Source: Curtobacterium sp. MCBA15_001
Lineage (GTDB): Bacteria; Actinomycetota; Actinomycetes; Actinomycetales; Microbacteriaceae
Assembly (NCBI RefSeq): GCF_001864835.1
Contig: NZ_MJGI01000023.1
Span: 11,673-75,672, forward strand
DNA length: 64,000 bases
Reading direction: 5' to 3'
The position numbers and the translations under genes are program-made. A model generated the notes under the pieces. The model worked only from the letters and a program-made list of their open reading frames with translations, made no database searches and was not told the DNA's origin. How positions within the stretch are numbered: the stretch's first letter is position 1; every line of letters begins with the position of its first letter. This document shows, in pieces, positions 16,450 to 24,413 of this stretch.

Positions 16450-18222
16450 GTGTCCGCGACCACTGCGACCCGACTGCACCTGCACACCGCCAGCACCCGC
16501 TTCGGGAGCGCTGCCGCACGACTCGCCCTGCCGGCGCTGGTCGTCGGCGCCGGAGCCGGGGTGGCGGCCGTCGTCTTCCGGTGGCTGATCGAACACGCGA
16601 CGCTGCTCTTCACGGGCCACGCGGACTACGCAGCCGTCTCCGGACACCCGGCGAACCCCTGGGTGCCGTGGCTGGGGCCTGCGTTCGTGGTCCTGGCCCC
16701 GGTGGTCGGCGGTCTGCTCTACGGGCCGCTCATCCAGCGGTTCGCGCGTGAGGCCCGGGGCCACGGCGTCCCCGAGGTGATGTTCGCCGTGTCGCGGAAG
16801 GGCGGGCGCATCCGCGGCAGCGTGGCGGTGGTGAAGGCCCTGGCGAGCGCGATCTGCATCGGTGCGGGCGGTTCGGTCGGGCGCGAGGGGCCGATCATCC
16901 AGATCGGGTCCGCCCTCGGCTCGACGATCGGCCGCTGGATGCGGATGCCCGAGGTCCGCCTGAAGACCCTGGTGGCCTGCGGCGCGGCCGGTGGGATCTC
17001 GGCCACCTTCAACGCACCCGTCGCCGGCGTGTTCTTCGCACTCGAACTGCTGCTGCGGGACTTCACGCCGACGTCGTTCGGTGCCGTCGCCATCGCGAGC
17101 GTGACCGCGGCACTCATCGGTCGGGCGGTCTTCGGCGACACCGCGTTCCTGCACCTGCCGGTGATCGGCGGGGTCACCCCGTCGGAGTACCTCCTGTTCG
17201 CCCTGCTGGGACTCCTCGCCGGGGCGATCGGCATCGGCTTCACGCGGGTGCTCTACCTGGTCGAGGACCTGTGCGACGTCCGCTGGAGGGCGACCCGCGG
17301 TCCCGAGTGGCTCCGCCCGGTCGCCGGTGGGGTGCTGCTCGGGGCGCTGCTGCTCGCGCTGCCGCAGATGTACGGCGTCGGGTACCCCGTGCTGGAACGT
17401 GGGGTCGCCGGGCAGTACGCGCTCGGGTTCCTGGCGGTGCTCGTCGTCGGCAAGGTGCTCGCCACGTCGCTGACCCTGGGCATCGGGGGCTCCGGGGGCG
17501 TGTTCGCACCGTCGCTGTTCGTCGGCGCGATGACGGGTGCGGCGTTCGGTGAGGTGATCGGTGCGCTCGTCCCGGGGATGCACGGGCAGATCGGTGCGTT
17601 CGCCGTGGTCGGCATGGCGGCGGTGTTCGCCGGATCGACGCGGGCGCCCATCACCGCGGGGATCATGCTGTTCGAGCTCACCGGGGACGAGTCGCTGATC
17701 CTGCCGGTGGTCGTCGCCGTGGTGATCGCCACCGCCGTGTCCCGAGCGCTGTCCCGCGACACGATCTACACGCTCAAGCTCAGCCGTCGCGGCGTCGACC
17801 TGACCGACTCAGCTCCCAGTGGCCCGCAGCGGACGGGCGTGAGCGCCGGGGTGTCCGCACGGCCGCTCGGAGCCGTCGTCACCACCGAGGCGTCTGCGGC
17901 GCATGCGCTGGGGATGCTCGAGGACCACGCCGGTCACCCCGTCGTGGTGGTCGACGAGGACGGGCGGTTCGCCGGGGTCGTCTCCGCGCGGAGCGTCGGG
18001 GACGCCGTGCTGGGGGACTCCGGTTCCGCGTCGCGACCGGTGCTCGACGTGGTCGCGGACGTCCGTCCGGTGCTCGCCTCGGCCGCGCTCGAGGAGGTCG
18101 TCACCGACGTCCTCGACGCGGACGAGACCTCGGGCCTGCCCGTCGTCGACGCGGCCGGCCGGCCGGTGGGGTGGCTCGGCCAGGCCGACGTCCTGCGGGC
18201 CCTGGTCCCGGTCACCACGTGA
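16450..18222 (+). CDS. ClC-family chloride channel or H+/Cl- antiporter with CBS domains
   Basis: A 590-residue membrane protein. The ClC signatures GREGP (within GSVGREGPIIQIGS), the GSGGVFAPSLFVG filter segment and the helix-end motif GxFNAP-like region around SATFNAPVAG are present in the N-terminal 440 residues. The C-terminal 130 residues hold two CBS repeats (HPVVVVDEDGRFAGVVSARS and SGLPVVDAAGRPVGWLGQ), which usually bind adenine nucleotides and gate the pore. I chose the GTG at 16450 behind GGAGG; a TTG 30 bases upstream would put the operator inside the gene. It is probably repressed by the neighbouring MarR protein. Confidence 0.88.
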   Translation: MSATTATRLHLHTASTRFGSAAARLALPALVVGAGAGVAAVVFRWLIEHATLLFTGHADYAAVSGHPANPWVPWLGPAFVVLAPVVGGLLYGPLIQRFAREARGHGVPEVMFAVSRKGGRIRGSVAVVKALASAICIGAGGSVGREGPIIQIGSALGSTIGRWMRMPEVRLKTLVACGAAGGISATFNAPVAGVFFALELLLRDFTPTSFGAVAIASVTAALIGRAVFGDTAFLHLPVIGGVTPSEYLLFALLGLLAGAIGIGFTRVLYLVEDLCDVRWRATRGPEWLRPVAGGVLLGALLLALPQMYGVGYPVLERGVAGQYALGFLAVLVVGKVLATSLTLGIGGSGGVFAPSLFVGAMTGAAFGEVIGALVPGMHGQIGAFAVVGMAAVFAGSTRAPITAGIMLFELTGDESLILPVVVAVVIATAVSRALSRDTIYTLKLSRRGVDLTDSAPSGPQRTGVSAGVSARPLGAVVTTEASAAHALGMLEDHAGHPVVVVDEDGRFAGVVSARSVGDAVLGDSGSASRPVLDVVADVRPVLASAALEEVVTDVLDADETSGLPVVDAAGRPVGWLGQADVLRALVPVTT

Positions 18223-18267
18223 CGGACGGGAGGCCCGGTGCCAGCTGGCACCGGGCCTCCCGTCCGT
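18222..18267. terminator. Perfect 46-bp palindrome, bidirectional terminator
   Basis: Two 23-base arms meet without a loop: ACGGACGGGAGGCCCGGTGC... (18222-18244) and its exact reverse complement (18245-18267). It begins on the last base of the ClC stop codon and ends 12 bases before the stop of the convergent reductase gene, so it can serve both. Confidence 0.8.
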
Positions 18268-18279
18268 GTGGTGAGCGCG

Positions 18280-19278
18280 CTACGGGCGCAGGAGCACCTT
18301 GCCGACGCGGCCGGCGGTGTCGCTGGCGCGAGCAGCGTCGCGGGCGTCCTCGAAGACGAAGGTCTCGGAGACGGGGAGCGTCAGCGAGCCGTCGAGCACG
18401 CGGGTGATCAGCTCACCGAAGAGCTGGCCCTTGAGCTCGCCGGGCATCGTCTTGCTGACGACGGCGCCCCAGAAGCCCTTGATGGTGAGCTGGCCGAAGA
18501 TGACCTTGCCGGACGGGATCTCGAGCGTGGGGGACGCCATGGCGCCGAACACGACGAGGGTGCCGTTCTCGCCCATCACTGAGGCGATGTCACCAGCGGC
18601 CTTGCCACCGACGGACTCGACGCCGGCGATGATCGGCGCGCCGCCGGTGATCGCGGCGACCTGGTCCTTCCAGTCGTCCGCGTCGGTGGCGACGATGCGG
18701 TCGATGCCCTGCTCGCGGAGCTCCTCGACGCCCTCGGCGCGGCGGACCAGCCCGATGACGTTGATGCCACGGGCCTTGCCGAGCTGCGCGACCATGCGGC
18801 CGACCGCTCCGTTGGCGGCGTTCTGGATGATCCAGTCGCCCTCGTGCAGGTCGAGCGAGTGCAGCAGGCTGATGGCGCTGAACGGCATCGACACGAGCTG
18901 CGCCGCGGCCTCGTCGGGCATCGCGTCGGGGACGGGGACGAGCCCGGCCGCGTCGGCGACGTAGTACTCGGCCCAGACGCCGAAGGTCCCGCCGGCGACG
19001 CGCTGGCCGACCTGCAGGCGGTCGACGCCGTCACCGAGGGCCTCGACGACGCCGAGCGCCTCGGTGCCGCTGGCGGCGGGCAGCTCGGGCTTGAAGCCGT
19101 AGGTGCCGCGGATGGTCCACAGGTCGTGGTTGTGGATCGGCGAGAGGACGGTCCGGACCAGCACCTGGCCGGGGCCGGGGGTCGGGACGGGGCGCTGCTC
19201 GACGGTCAGGACGTCGGCGGGCTCGCCGAACTCGGGGTGGACCACGGCGCGCATGGTGGTGGAGGTGGTGTCGGTCAT
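18280..19278 (-). CDS. Zinc-independent MDR-family oxidoreductase (quinone/enoyl reductase-like)
   Basis: A 332-residue medium-chain dehydrogenase/reductase. The nucleotide-binding region includes NAANGAVGRMVAQLGK (about residues 155-170) and the N-terminal GroES-like fold includes PGPGQVLVRTVLSPIHNHDLW. The catalytic and structural zinc ligands of true alcohol dehydrogenases are absent, so it is more like quinone oxidoreductases or enoyl reductases that use NADPH. It starts 3 bases after the ohr stop on the same strand and so belongs to the ohrR-ohr operon, suggesting a role in removing reactive carbonyls or quinones during peroxide stress. Confidence 0.82.
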   Translation of the reverse strand: MTDTTSTTMRAVVHPEFGEPADVLTVEQRPVPTPGPGQVLVRTVLSPIHNHDLWTIRGTYGFKPELPAASGTEALGVVEALGDGVDRLQVGQRVAGGTFGVWAEYYVADAAGLVPVPDAMPDEAAAQLVSMPFSAISLLHSLDLHEGDWIIQNAANGAVGRMVAQLGKARGINVIGLVRRAEGVEELREQGIDRIVATDADDWKDQVAAITGGAPIIAGVESVGGKAAGDIASVMGENGTLVVFGAMASPTLEIPSGKVIFGQLTIKGFWGAVVSKTMPGELKGQLFGELITRVLDGSLTLPVSETFVFEDARDAARASDTAGRVGKVLLRP

Positions 19279-19281
19279 GGA

Positions 19282-19704
19282 CTAGTCCTCCGAGACGGTG
19301 ATGGTGACGTCGATGTTGCCGCGCGTCGCGTTCGAGTACGGGCACACCTGGTGGGCGGCGTCGGCGAGGGCCTGGGCCTGGTCGTGGTCCATGCCGGGGA
19401 TGACGACCTCGAGCGTGACGGCGAGCTGGTAGCCGCCCTGGCCGTTCGGGCCGATCTGCACGCGGCCGCCGACGGACGAGTCGGTGATCTTCACCTTCTG
19501 CGCGCGGGCGACGCCCTGCAGCGCGGAGTGGAAGCACGCGCTGTAGCCGGCGGCGAACAGCTGCTCGGGGTTGGCGCCGTTGCCGGAGCCGCCCATCTCC
19601 TTCGGGATGGCCAGGTCGAAGTCGACCGTGCCGTCGCTGGTGGTCACGTGGCCGTTGCGGCCTTCGCCGGTGGCGAGGGCCTCTGCGGTGTAGAGGACGT
19701 CCAT
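19282..19704 (-). CDS. ohr: Ohr: organic hydroperoxide reductase
   Basis: A 140-residue OsmC/Ohr protein that reduces organic hydroperoxides with a reactive cysteine pair. Cys57 (YSACFHSALQ) and Cys121 (VCPYSNATRGN) are in place, and the Ohr-specific IPKEMGGSGNGANPEQLFAAGY segment separates it from OsmC. AAGGAA precedes the ATG. The gene lies 22 bases after ohrR, in the classic arrangement, so it should be induced by organic peroxides. Confidence 0.93.
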   Translation of the reverse strand: MDVLYTAEALATGEGRNGHVTTSDGTVDFDLAIPKEMGGSGNGANPEQLFAAGYSACFHSALQGVARAQKVKITDSSVGGRVQIGPNGQGGYQLAVTLEVVIPGMDHDQAQALADAAHQVCPYSNATRGNIDVTITVSED

Positions 19705-19726
19705 GTGGTTCCTTTCCTTCGTGAGG

Positions 19727-20185
19727 TCAGTGGTCCGCGGGGGCGGTCGCCGCGGGGCTGGCGACCGCGTGCATCGTCTCGGTGAGGCGTTGCAGCGTGC
19801 GGATGAGGTCGGTGGCGGCCTCGGCGTCGGTGAGTCCCATGCCGGCGGCGATGCGCCCGGGGACGTCGGCGAGCTCGGCGCGGATCGACCGGCCGCGTTC
19901 ACCGGTGGTCACGGTCACGACGCGCTCGTCGCTGCTGCGGCGTTCCCGGCGGACCAGGTCGGCCTGCTCCATGCGGCGGAGCAGCGGCGACAGGGTGCCG
20001 GAGTCGAGCTGCAGGTGCTCGCCCAGGGTGGAGACGGTCTGGTCGCCCTCGACCCAGAGGGTCACGAGGACGAGGTACTGCGGGTACGTCAGTCCCCAGG
20101 GTTCGAGCATCGTGCGGTAGGCCTGGGTGGTCGCCCGGGTCGCCGCGTAGAGCGAGAAGCACACCATCTCGTCGGTCACCGGCAT
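19727..20185 (-). CDS. ohrR: OhrR: MarR-family organic peroxide sensor
   Basis: A 152-residue MarR protein of the OhrR group. The peroxide-sensing cysteine near the N-terminus is Cys9 (MVCFSLYAATRA), and the YPQYLVLVTLW segment that contacts it is conserved. The winged helix covers about residues 55-105. No second conserved Cys is evident, suggesting a one-Cys mechanism. It is the first gene of the operon, with AACACT six bases before the ATG, and two dyads lie in the promoter, so it represses itself, ohr and the reductase. Confidence 0.92.
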   Translation of the reverse strand: MPVTDEMVCFSLYAATRATTQAYRTMLEPWGLTYPQYLVLVTLWVEGDQTVSTLGEHLQLDSGTLSPLLRRMEQADLVRRERRSSDERVVTVTTGERGRSIRAELADVPGRIAAGMGLTDAEAATDLIRTLQRLTETMHAVASPAATAPADH

Positions 20186-20194
20186 ACGACAAGT

Positions 20195-20221
20195 GTTGCA
20201 CGCAACTCAGTTGTGCACAAC
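20195..20221. promoter_or_regulatory. OhrR operator pair
   Basis: GTTGCACGCAAC (20195-20206, imperfect dyad) and the perfect palindrome GTTGTGCACAAC (20210-20221) stand three bases apart, covering the region just upstream of the ohrR -10 box. TTGC-N2-GCAA-type dyads are typical of actinobacterial OhrR sites. Confidence 0.65.
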
Positions 20222-20280
20222 CCACATGGGCGTCGAGCGGACCGGCGTCGGTGTGGCCCGTTAGGCTGGCCGGACCAACG

Positions 20281-21258
20281 ATGACCAGCAACCACCCAGC
20301 CGATGCACGACCAACGGGACCCCGAGTCGGGTCCGCGTCGTCCCACGGCAAGACGATCCTGATCGGCGAGCACGCCGTGGTGTACGGCGAACCCGCACTC
20401 GTGCTGCCGGTCAACGACGTCCGGGTCGCCGCGACGGTCACGCCCGTGGCCGACAGCGCCGGCAGTGGCCTGCAGTCCGCCGTGCACACCGGCCCGTTCG
20501 ACCTGGCTCCGGCGGCCGTGATGCCGACCGTCACCGCCGTCACCGCGACGCTGCGGCACCTGCACGCCGAGCACCAGCACGTGCACGTCCGCGTCGACAG
20601 CGACGTGCCGACCGCCCGGGGGATGGGGTCGAGCGCCGCCGTTGCCGCTGCCGTGACGGCCGCGGTCGCCGATGCGTTCGGGGTCGTCCTCGACCCGGAG
20701 ACCCACCACGAGCTCGTGCAGGAGTGCGAGCGCGTCGCCCACGGCCGGCCGTCCGGGCTCGACGCCCGCGGGGTCGTGGCAGACGTGCCCGTCTGGTTCG
20801 AGGGTGGTCGGATCGAGCCCGTGCAGCTCTCCGGCGCGTTCGCCTTCGTCGTCGCGGACACCGGCGTCCCGGGCCACACCCGACAGGCCGTCGCCGCCGT
20901 CCGCGCCCGACGTGACGGCAACCCGACGCGCATCGATGCGGTCATCGGACAGATCGGCGACCTGGCACGACGGGCACGGGGGACACTGGTGGACGGCGAC
21001 GCCCAGGGCCTGGGTGCCACCATGGACGCCGCGCACGCACTGCTGACCACACTCGACGTGTCGAGCGACGACCTGGACCACCTGGTCCACGCGGCACGCG
21101 CCGCAGGCGCCCTGGGCGCCAAGCTCACCGGTGGCGGACGCGGCGGGTGCGTCCTCGCCCTCGCCACCGACGGCGAGCACGCGGACCGGATCGCCGCCGC
21201 ACTCCGCGGCGCCGGCGCCGCCGCCACCTGGACCACTCGGATCGGAGACCGTGCCTGA
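20281..21258 (+). CDS. mvk: Mevalonate kinase
   Basis: A 325-residue GHMP kinase that phosphorylates mevalonate with ATP. Motif 1 is GKTILIGEHAVVYGEPA (about residues 23-39), motif 2 the phosphate loop RGMGSSAAVAAAV, and motif 3 TGGGRGGCVLAL near the C-terminus. It is the first gene of a five-gene operon. TAGGCT (20262-20267) would start the transcript about six bases before the ATG; no Shine-Dalgarno is present. The gene order MK-MDD-PMK matches the Streptomyces CL190 mevalonate cluster. Confidence 0.93.
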   Translation: MTSNHPADARPTGPRVGSASSHGKTILIGEHAVVYGEPALVLPVNDVRVAATVTPVADSAGSGLQSAVHTGPFDLAPAAVMPTVTAVTATLRHLHAEHQHVHVRVDSDVPTARGMGSSAAVAAAVTAAVADAFGVVLDPETHHELVQECERVAHGRPSGLDARGVVADVPVWFEGGRIEPVQLSGAFAFVVADTGVPGHTRQAVAAVRARRDGNPTRIDAVIGQIGDLARRARGTLVDGDAQGLGATMDAAHALLTTLDVSSDDLDHLVHAARAAGALGAKLTGGGRGGCVLALATDGEHADRIAAALRGAGAAATWTTRIGDRA

Positions 21259-22259
21259 TGACCGCCACCGCCGTCGCGCACCCCAACATCGCCCTCGTCA
21301 AGTACTGGGGCAAGGCCGACGCCGAGCTCGCGCTGCCCGCGACGGGCAGCGTCTCGATGGGCCTCGACGTCTTCCCGACCACGACGTCCGTCACCCTGCT
21401 GGACAGCCAGGAGGCCCGTGACGGGTTCGTCCTGAACGGTCGCGCTGTCGAGGACGGTGCCCTGACGCGTGTCGAGCAGTTCCTGGACCTGGTCCGACAG
21501 CTCGCGGGCAGCGACGTCCGTGCCCACGTCGACTCGACGAACACGGTGCCGACGGGTGCCGGACTCGCCTCGAGCGCGTCCGGCTTCGCGGCGCTCGCCA
21601 CTGCCGCTGCTGCCGCCTACGGACTCGACCTGTCGATGCGTGACCTGAGCCGACTGGCCCGGCGCGGTTCGGGATCGGCCACGCGGTCGATCCCCGGCGG
21701 CGTCGCGGTCTGGCACGCCGGTGACGACCAGGGCTCGTTCGCCGAGACCGTCCCCGCTCCGCCGATGGCGATGGTCGTCGTGACGATCGACGACGGCCCG
21801 AAGGCGATCGGCTCGCGCGAGGCCATGCGCCGCACGATCGCGACGTCGCCGTTCTACCCCGCCTGGGTCACCTCGACCACCGAGACCGTCGGCGACATGC
21901 TGACCGCGTGCGCCGCCGGTGACTTCACCCGGATCGGCGAGCTGACCGAGAGCAACGCGCTCCGGATGCACGCCACGATCGAGGGTGCCTTCCCGCCGAT
22001 CCGCTACCTGAACGCCCGCAGCGTCGCCGTGTTCGACGCCGTGGCCGCCCTCCGTGCCGCCGGGACCGAGGCCTACGCCACCGCCGATGCCGGTCCGAAC
22101 GTCGTGGTGCTCGTGCAGCCGCAGGACCGCGTCGTCGTCGCCGCCGCCCTGGCGCACCTGGGCACCGTCATCGAGTCCGGCACCGGACCTGCCGCCCGTC
22201 TGGTCGGCTCCGAAGGAACGGGGACACATCGACCCGTCCAGGAGGAGTCCGCCGAGTGA
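21258..22259 (+). CDS. mvaD: Diphosphomevalonate decarboxylase
   Basis: A 333-residue GHMP-family enzyme that converts mevalonate diphosphate to isopentenyl diphosphate with ATP use and CO2 loss. The N-terminal motif HPNIALVKYWGKAD and the loop PTGAGLASSASGFAALA are diagnostic, and the later SIPGGVAVWHAG region fits the substrate site. TGATG coupling to the upstream gene fixes the start. Confidence 0.93.
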   Translation: MTATAVAHPNIALVKYWGKADAELALPATGSVSMGLDVFPTTTSVTLLDSQEARDGFVLNGRAVEDGALTRVEQFLDLVRQLAGSDVRAHVDSTNTVPTGAGLASSASGFAALATAAAAAYGLDLSMRDLSRLARRGSGSATRSIPGGVAVWHAGDDQGSFAETVPAPPMAMVVVTIDDGPKAIGSREAMRRTIATSPFYPAWVTSTTETVGDMLTACAAGDFTRIGELTESNALRMHATIEGAFPPIRYLNARSVAVFDAVAALRAAGTEAYATADAGPNVVVLVQPQDRVVVAAALAHLGTVIESGTGPAARLVGSEGTGTHRPVQEESAE

Positions 22260-23338
22260 TCGAGTTCCGCGCCCACGGCAAGTTGTTCGTCGCGGGGGAG
22301 TACGCCGTCGTCGAGCCGGGGCAGCCCTCCGTGCTCATCGCCCTCGACCGCGCCATCACGGCCCGCGTCACCGAGGGCCACGGGTCCGGCAGCGTGCACT
22401 CCGAGGAGTACGGCCACCTGCCGCTGACGTGGACCCGCGACGAGGACGGCCTGGCGCTCGACCGTGAGCACCACCCCTACGACTACGTGATGGCGACGAT
22501 CGACCTCGTCGAGAAGCTCCGGGCCGAGCGCGGGATCGCACCGCGCTTCCACGACCTGCGGATCATGAGCCAGCTCGACGACGCCAGCGGGCGGAAGTTC
22601 GGGCTCGGGTCCTCGGCGGCCGTCACCGTGGCCACGGTCGGCGCCCTCGACCGCTTCTACGGCATCGGCCTGTCCCAGCGGCAGCGCTTCCAGGTCGCCC
22701 TGCTCGCGACGGTCCGGGTCAACCCGCGCGCGTCCGGCGGGGACCTGGCGGCGAGCACGTTCGGCGGGTGGCTCCGCTACAGCGCCCCGGACCGCGAACG
22801 CCTGGTCGAGCAGCTCGGCACCAGCTCGGTGTCCGCGATCCTGGACGACGCCGACGCCTGGACCGGGTTCGACGTCGAGCGGCTGCCCGCCCCGACGGAC
22901 CTGCGGCTGCTGGTCGGCTGGACCGGCTCGCCGGCGTCCACCACGAAGCTCGTGGGTGCCGTGCGTCGGCACCGCAACGGCGGGTACGGGACGTTCCTCG
23001 ACGACAGCCGGGCCTGCGTCGACGACCTGACCACGGGCCTCCAGACCGGCGACGCCGAGCAGACGCTCGACGCGCTCCGCCGTGCCCGCGTGCTCATGCA
23101 GCGGCTGGGCGACAGCGTCGGCTCCCGCATCGAGACCGACCGCCTGACCACCCTGTGCGACGTCGTCGAACGCTCCGGCGGGGCGGCGAAGCCGTCCGGT
23201 GCCGGCGGCGGCGACTGCGGCATCGCGCTCGTCCCGGCCGACCTCGACACGGCCGCCGTCTTCCGCGAGTGGGAGGCCCACGACATCCGGCACCTCTCGG
23301 TCGCCGTCCAACCCCCGGAAGGGCCGCTCGATGACTGA
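22256..23338 (+). CDS. mvaK2: Phosphomevalonate kinase
   Basis: A 360-residue GHMP kinase that phosphorylates 5-phosphomevalonate. It carries KLFVAGEYAVVEPG at the N-terminus, the loop KFGLGSSAAVTVATV at about residue 115 and a C-terminal GAGGGDCGIAL motif. The GTG start overlaps the previous stop as GTGA. Size and motifs fit the actinobacterial and Gram-positive type. Confidence 0.92.
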   Translation: MIEFRAHGKLFVAGEYAVVEPGQPSVLIALDRAITARVTEGHGSGSVHSEEYGHLPLTWTRDEDGLALDREHHPYDYVMATIDLVEKLRAERGIAPRFHDLRIMSQLDDASGRKFGLGSSAAVTVATVGALDRFYGIGLSQRQRFQVALLATVRVNPRASGGDLAASTFGGWLRYSAPDRERLVEQLGTSSVSAILDDADAWTGFDVERLPAPTDLRLLVGWTGSPASTTKLVGAVRRHRNGGYGTFLDDSRACVDDLTTGLQTGDAEQTLDALRRARVLMQRLGDSVGSRIETDRLTTLCDVVERSGGAAKPSGAGGGDCGIALVPADLDTAAVFREWEAHDIRHLSVAVQPPEGPLDD

Positions 23339-24413
23339 CACGACCACGGTCGACAAGACCGTCACCCAGACCCCGATCCCCACGCGCTGGGTCGGCCCGC
23401 TGCGCGTCAGCGGCAACGCGGTGCAGGGCGAGCACGCCGTGCCGCTGGCCACCTACGAGACGCCGCTGTGGCCCTCCGTCGGCCGTGGTGCCCGCATCTC
23501 GCGCATGGTCGAGGGCGGCATCGTCGCGACCGTCGTCGACGAGCGCATGACCCGGTCCGTCGTCGTCCGCGCGACCAGCGCAGCGGCCGCCCACATCGCG
23601 GCCGGGCAGATCCTGGCGCGGCAGGCCGAGCTCGAGGCCGTCGTCGCCGGGCAGAGCCGGTTCGCCAAGCTCATCGAGGTGCACCCGGAGATCGTCGGGG
23701 ACCTGCTGTTCCTGCGGTTCGCGTTCACCACGGGCGACGCCTCCGGCCACAACATGGTCACCCAGGCGGCGGACACGCTCCTGCCGACGATCCTCGGCTG
23801 GCACCCCGACCTGTCCTACGTGTCGATCTCCGGCAACTTCTGCTCGGACAAGAAGGCCACCGCGGTGAACGGCATCCGCGGGCGCGGGCGCAACACCATC
23901 GCCGAGATCGTGCTGCCCGGGCAGGTCGTCGAGCGGTTCCTGAAGTCCTCGACCGAGCGCATCGTCGACCTCAACACGGCGAAGAACCTGGTCGGGTCGA
24001 CGATCGCCGGGGCCCTGCGCTCCGCGAACGCGCACTACGCCAACATGCTGCTCGGGTTCTACCTGGCGACGGGGCAGGACGCGGCGAACATCGTCGAGGG
24101 CTCCCAGGGCATCACGTTCGCCGAGGCCCGCGGCGACGACCTGTACTTCTCGTGCTCCCTCCCGCACCTCATCGTCGGCACGGTCGGCAACGGCAAGGGC
24201 AACGACCTGCCCGTCGTCGAGGACGCCCTCGTGCGCCTCGGCTGCCGCGAAGACCGGGAACCCGGCGCGAACGCCCGTCGCCTCGCAGCACTCTGCGCAG
24301 CGACGGTCCTCTGCGGCGAGCTGTCCCTGCTCGCCGCGCAGACGAACCCCGGCGAGCTGATGGCGGCACACGTCGCCCTCGAGCGCGGCGGCAGGAAGGG
24401 TGGTCAGGCATGA
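23331..24413 (+). CDS. hmgR: HMG-CoA reductase
   Basis: A 360-residue HMG-CoA reductase lacking membrane segments, close to the soluble Streptomyces enzyme. Motifs seen are the substrate-side YETPLWPSVGRGA, GDASGHNMVTQAAD, the catalytic-Lys segment SDKKATAVNGI and GQDAANIVEGSQG near the C-terminus. It reduces HMG-CoA to mevalonate with NADPH. The ATG overlaps the PMK gene by eight bases. In the CL190 cluster a type-2 isomerase gene stands between PMK and HMGR; here nothing fits between them. Confidence 0.94.
   Translation: MTDTTTVDKTVTQTPIPTRWVGPLRVSGNAVQGEHAVPLATYETPLWPSVGRGARISRMVEGGIVATVVDERMTRSVVVRATSAAAAHIAAGQILARQAELEAVVAGQSRFAKLIEVHPEIVGDLLFLRFAFTTGDASGHNMVTQAADTLLPTILGWHPDLSYVSISGNFCSDKKATAVNGIRGRGRNTIAEIVLPGQVVERFLKSSTERIVDLNTAKNLVGSTIAGALRSANAHYANMLLGFYLATGQDAANIVEGSQGITFAEARGDDLYFSCSLPHLIVGTVGNGKGNDLPVVEDALVRLGCREDREPGANARRLAALCAATVLCGELSLLAAQTNPGELMAAHVALERGGRKGGQA

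Noticed and set aside
16407-16751. Small frame beginning within the MarR operator (MSTMIVFMQATLEDRV)
   Set aside because: It lies in the operator and then out of frame inside the ClC gene; no ribosome site and poor codon bias.
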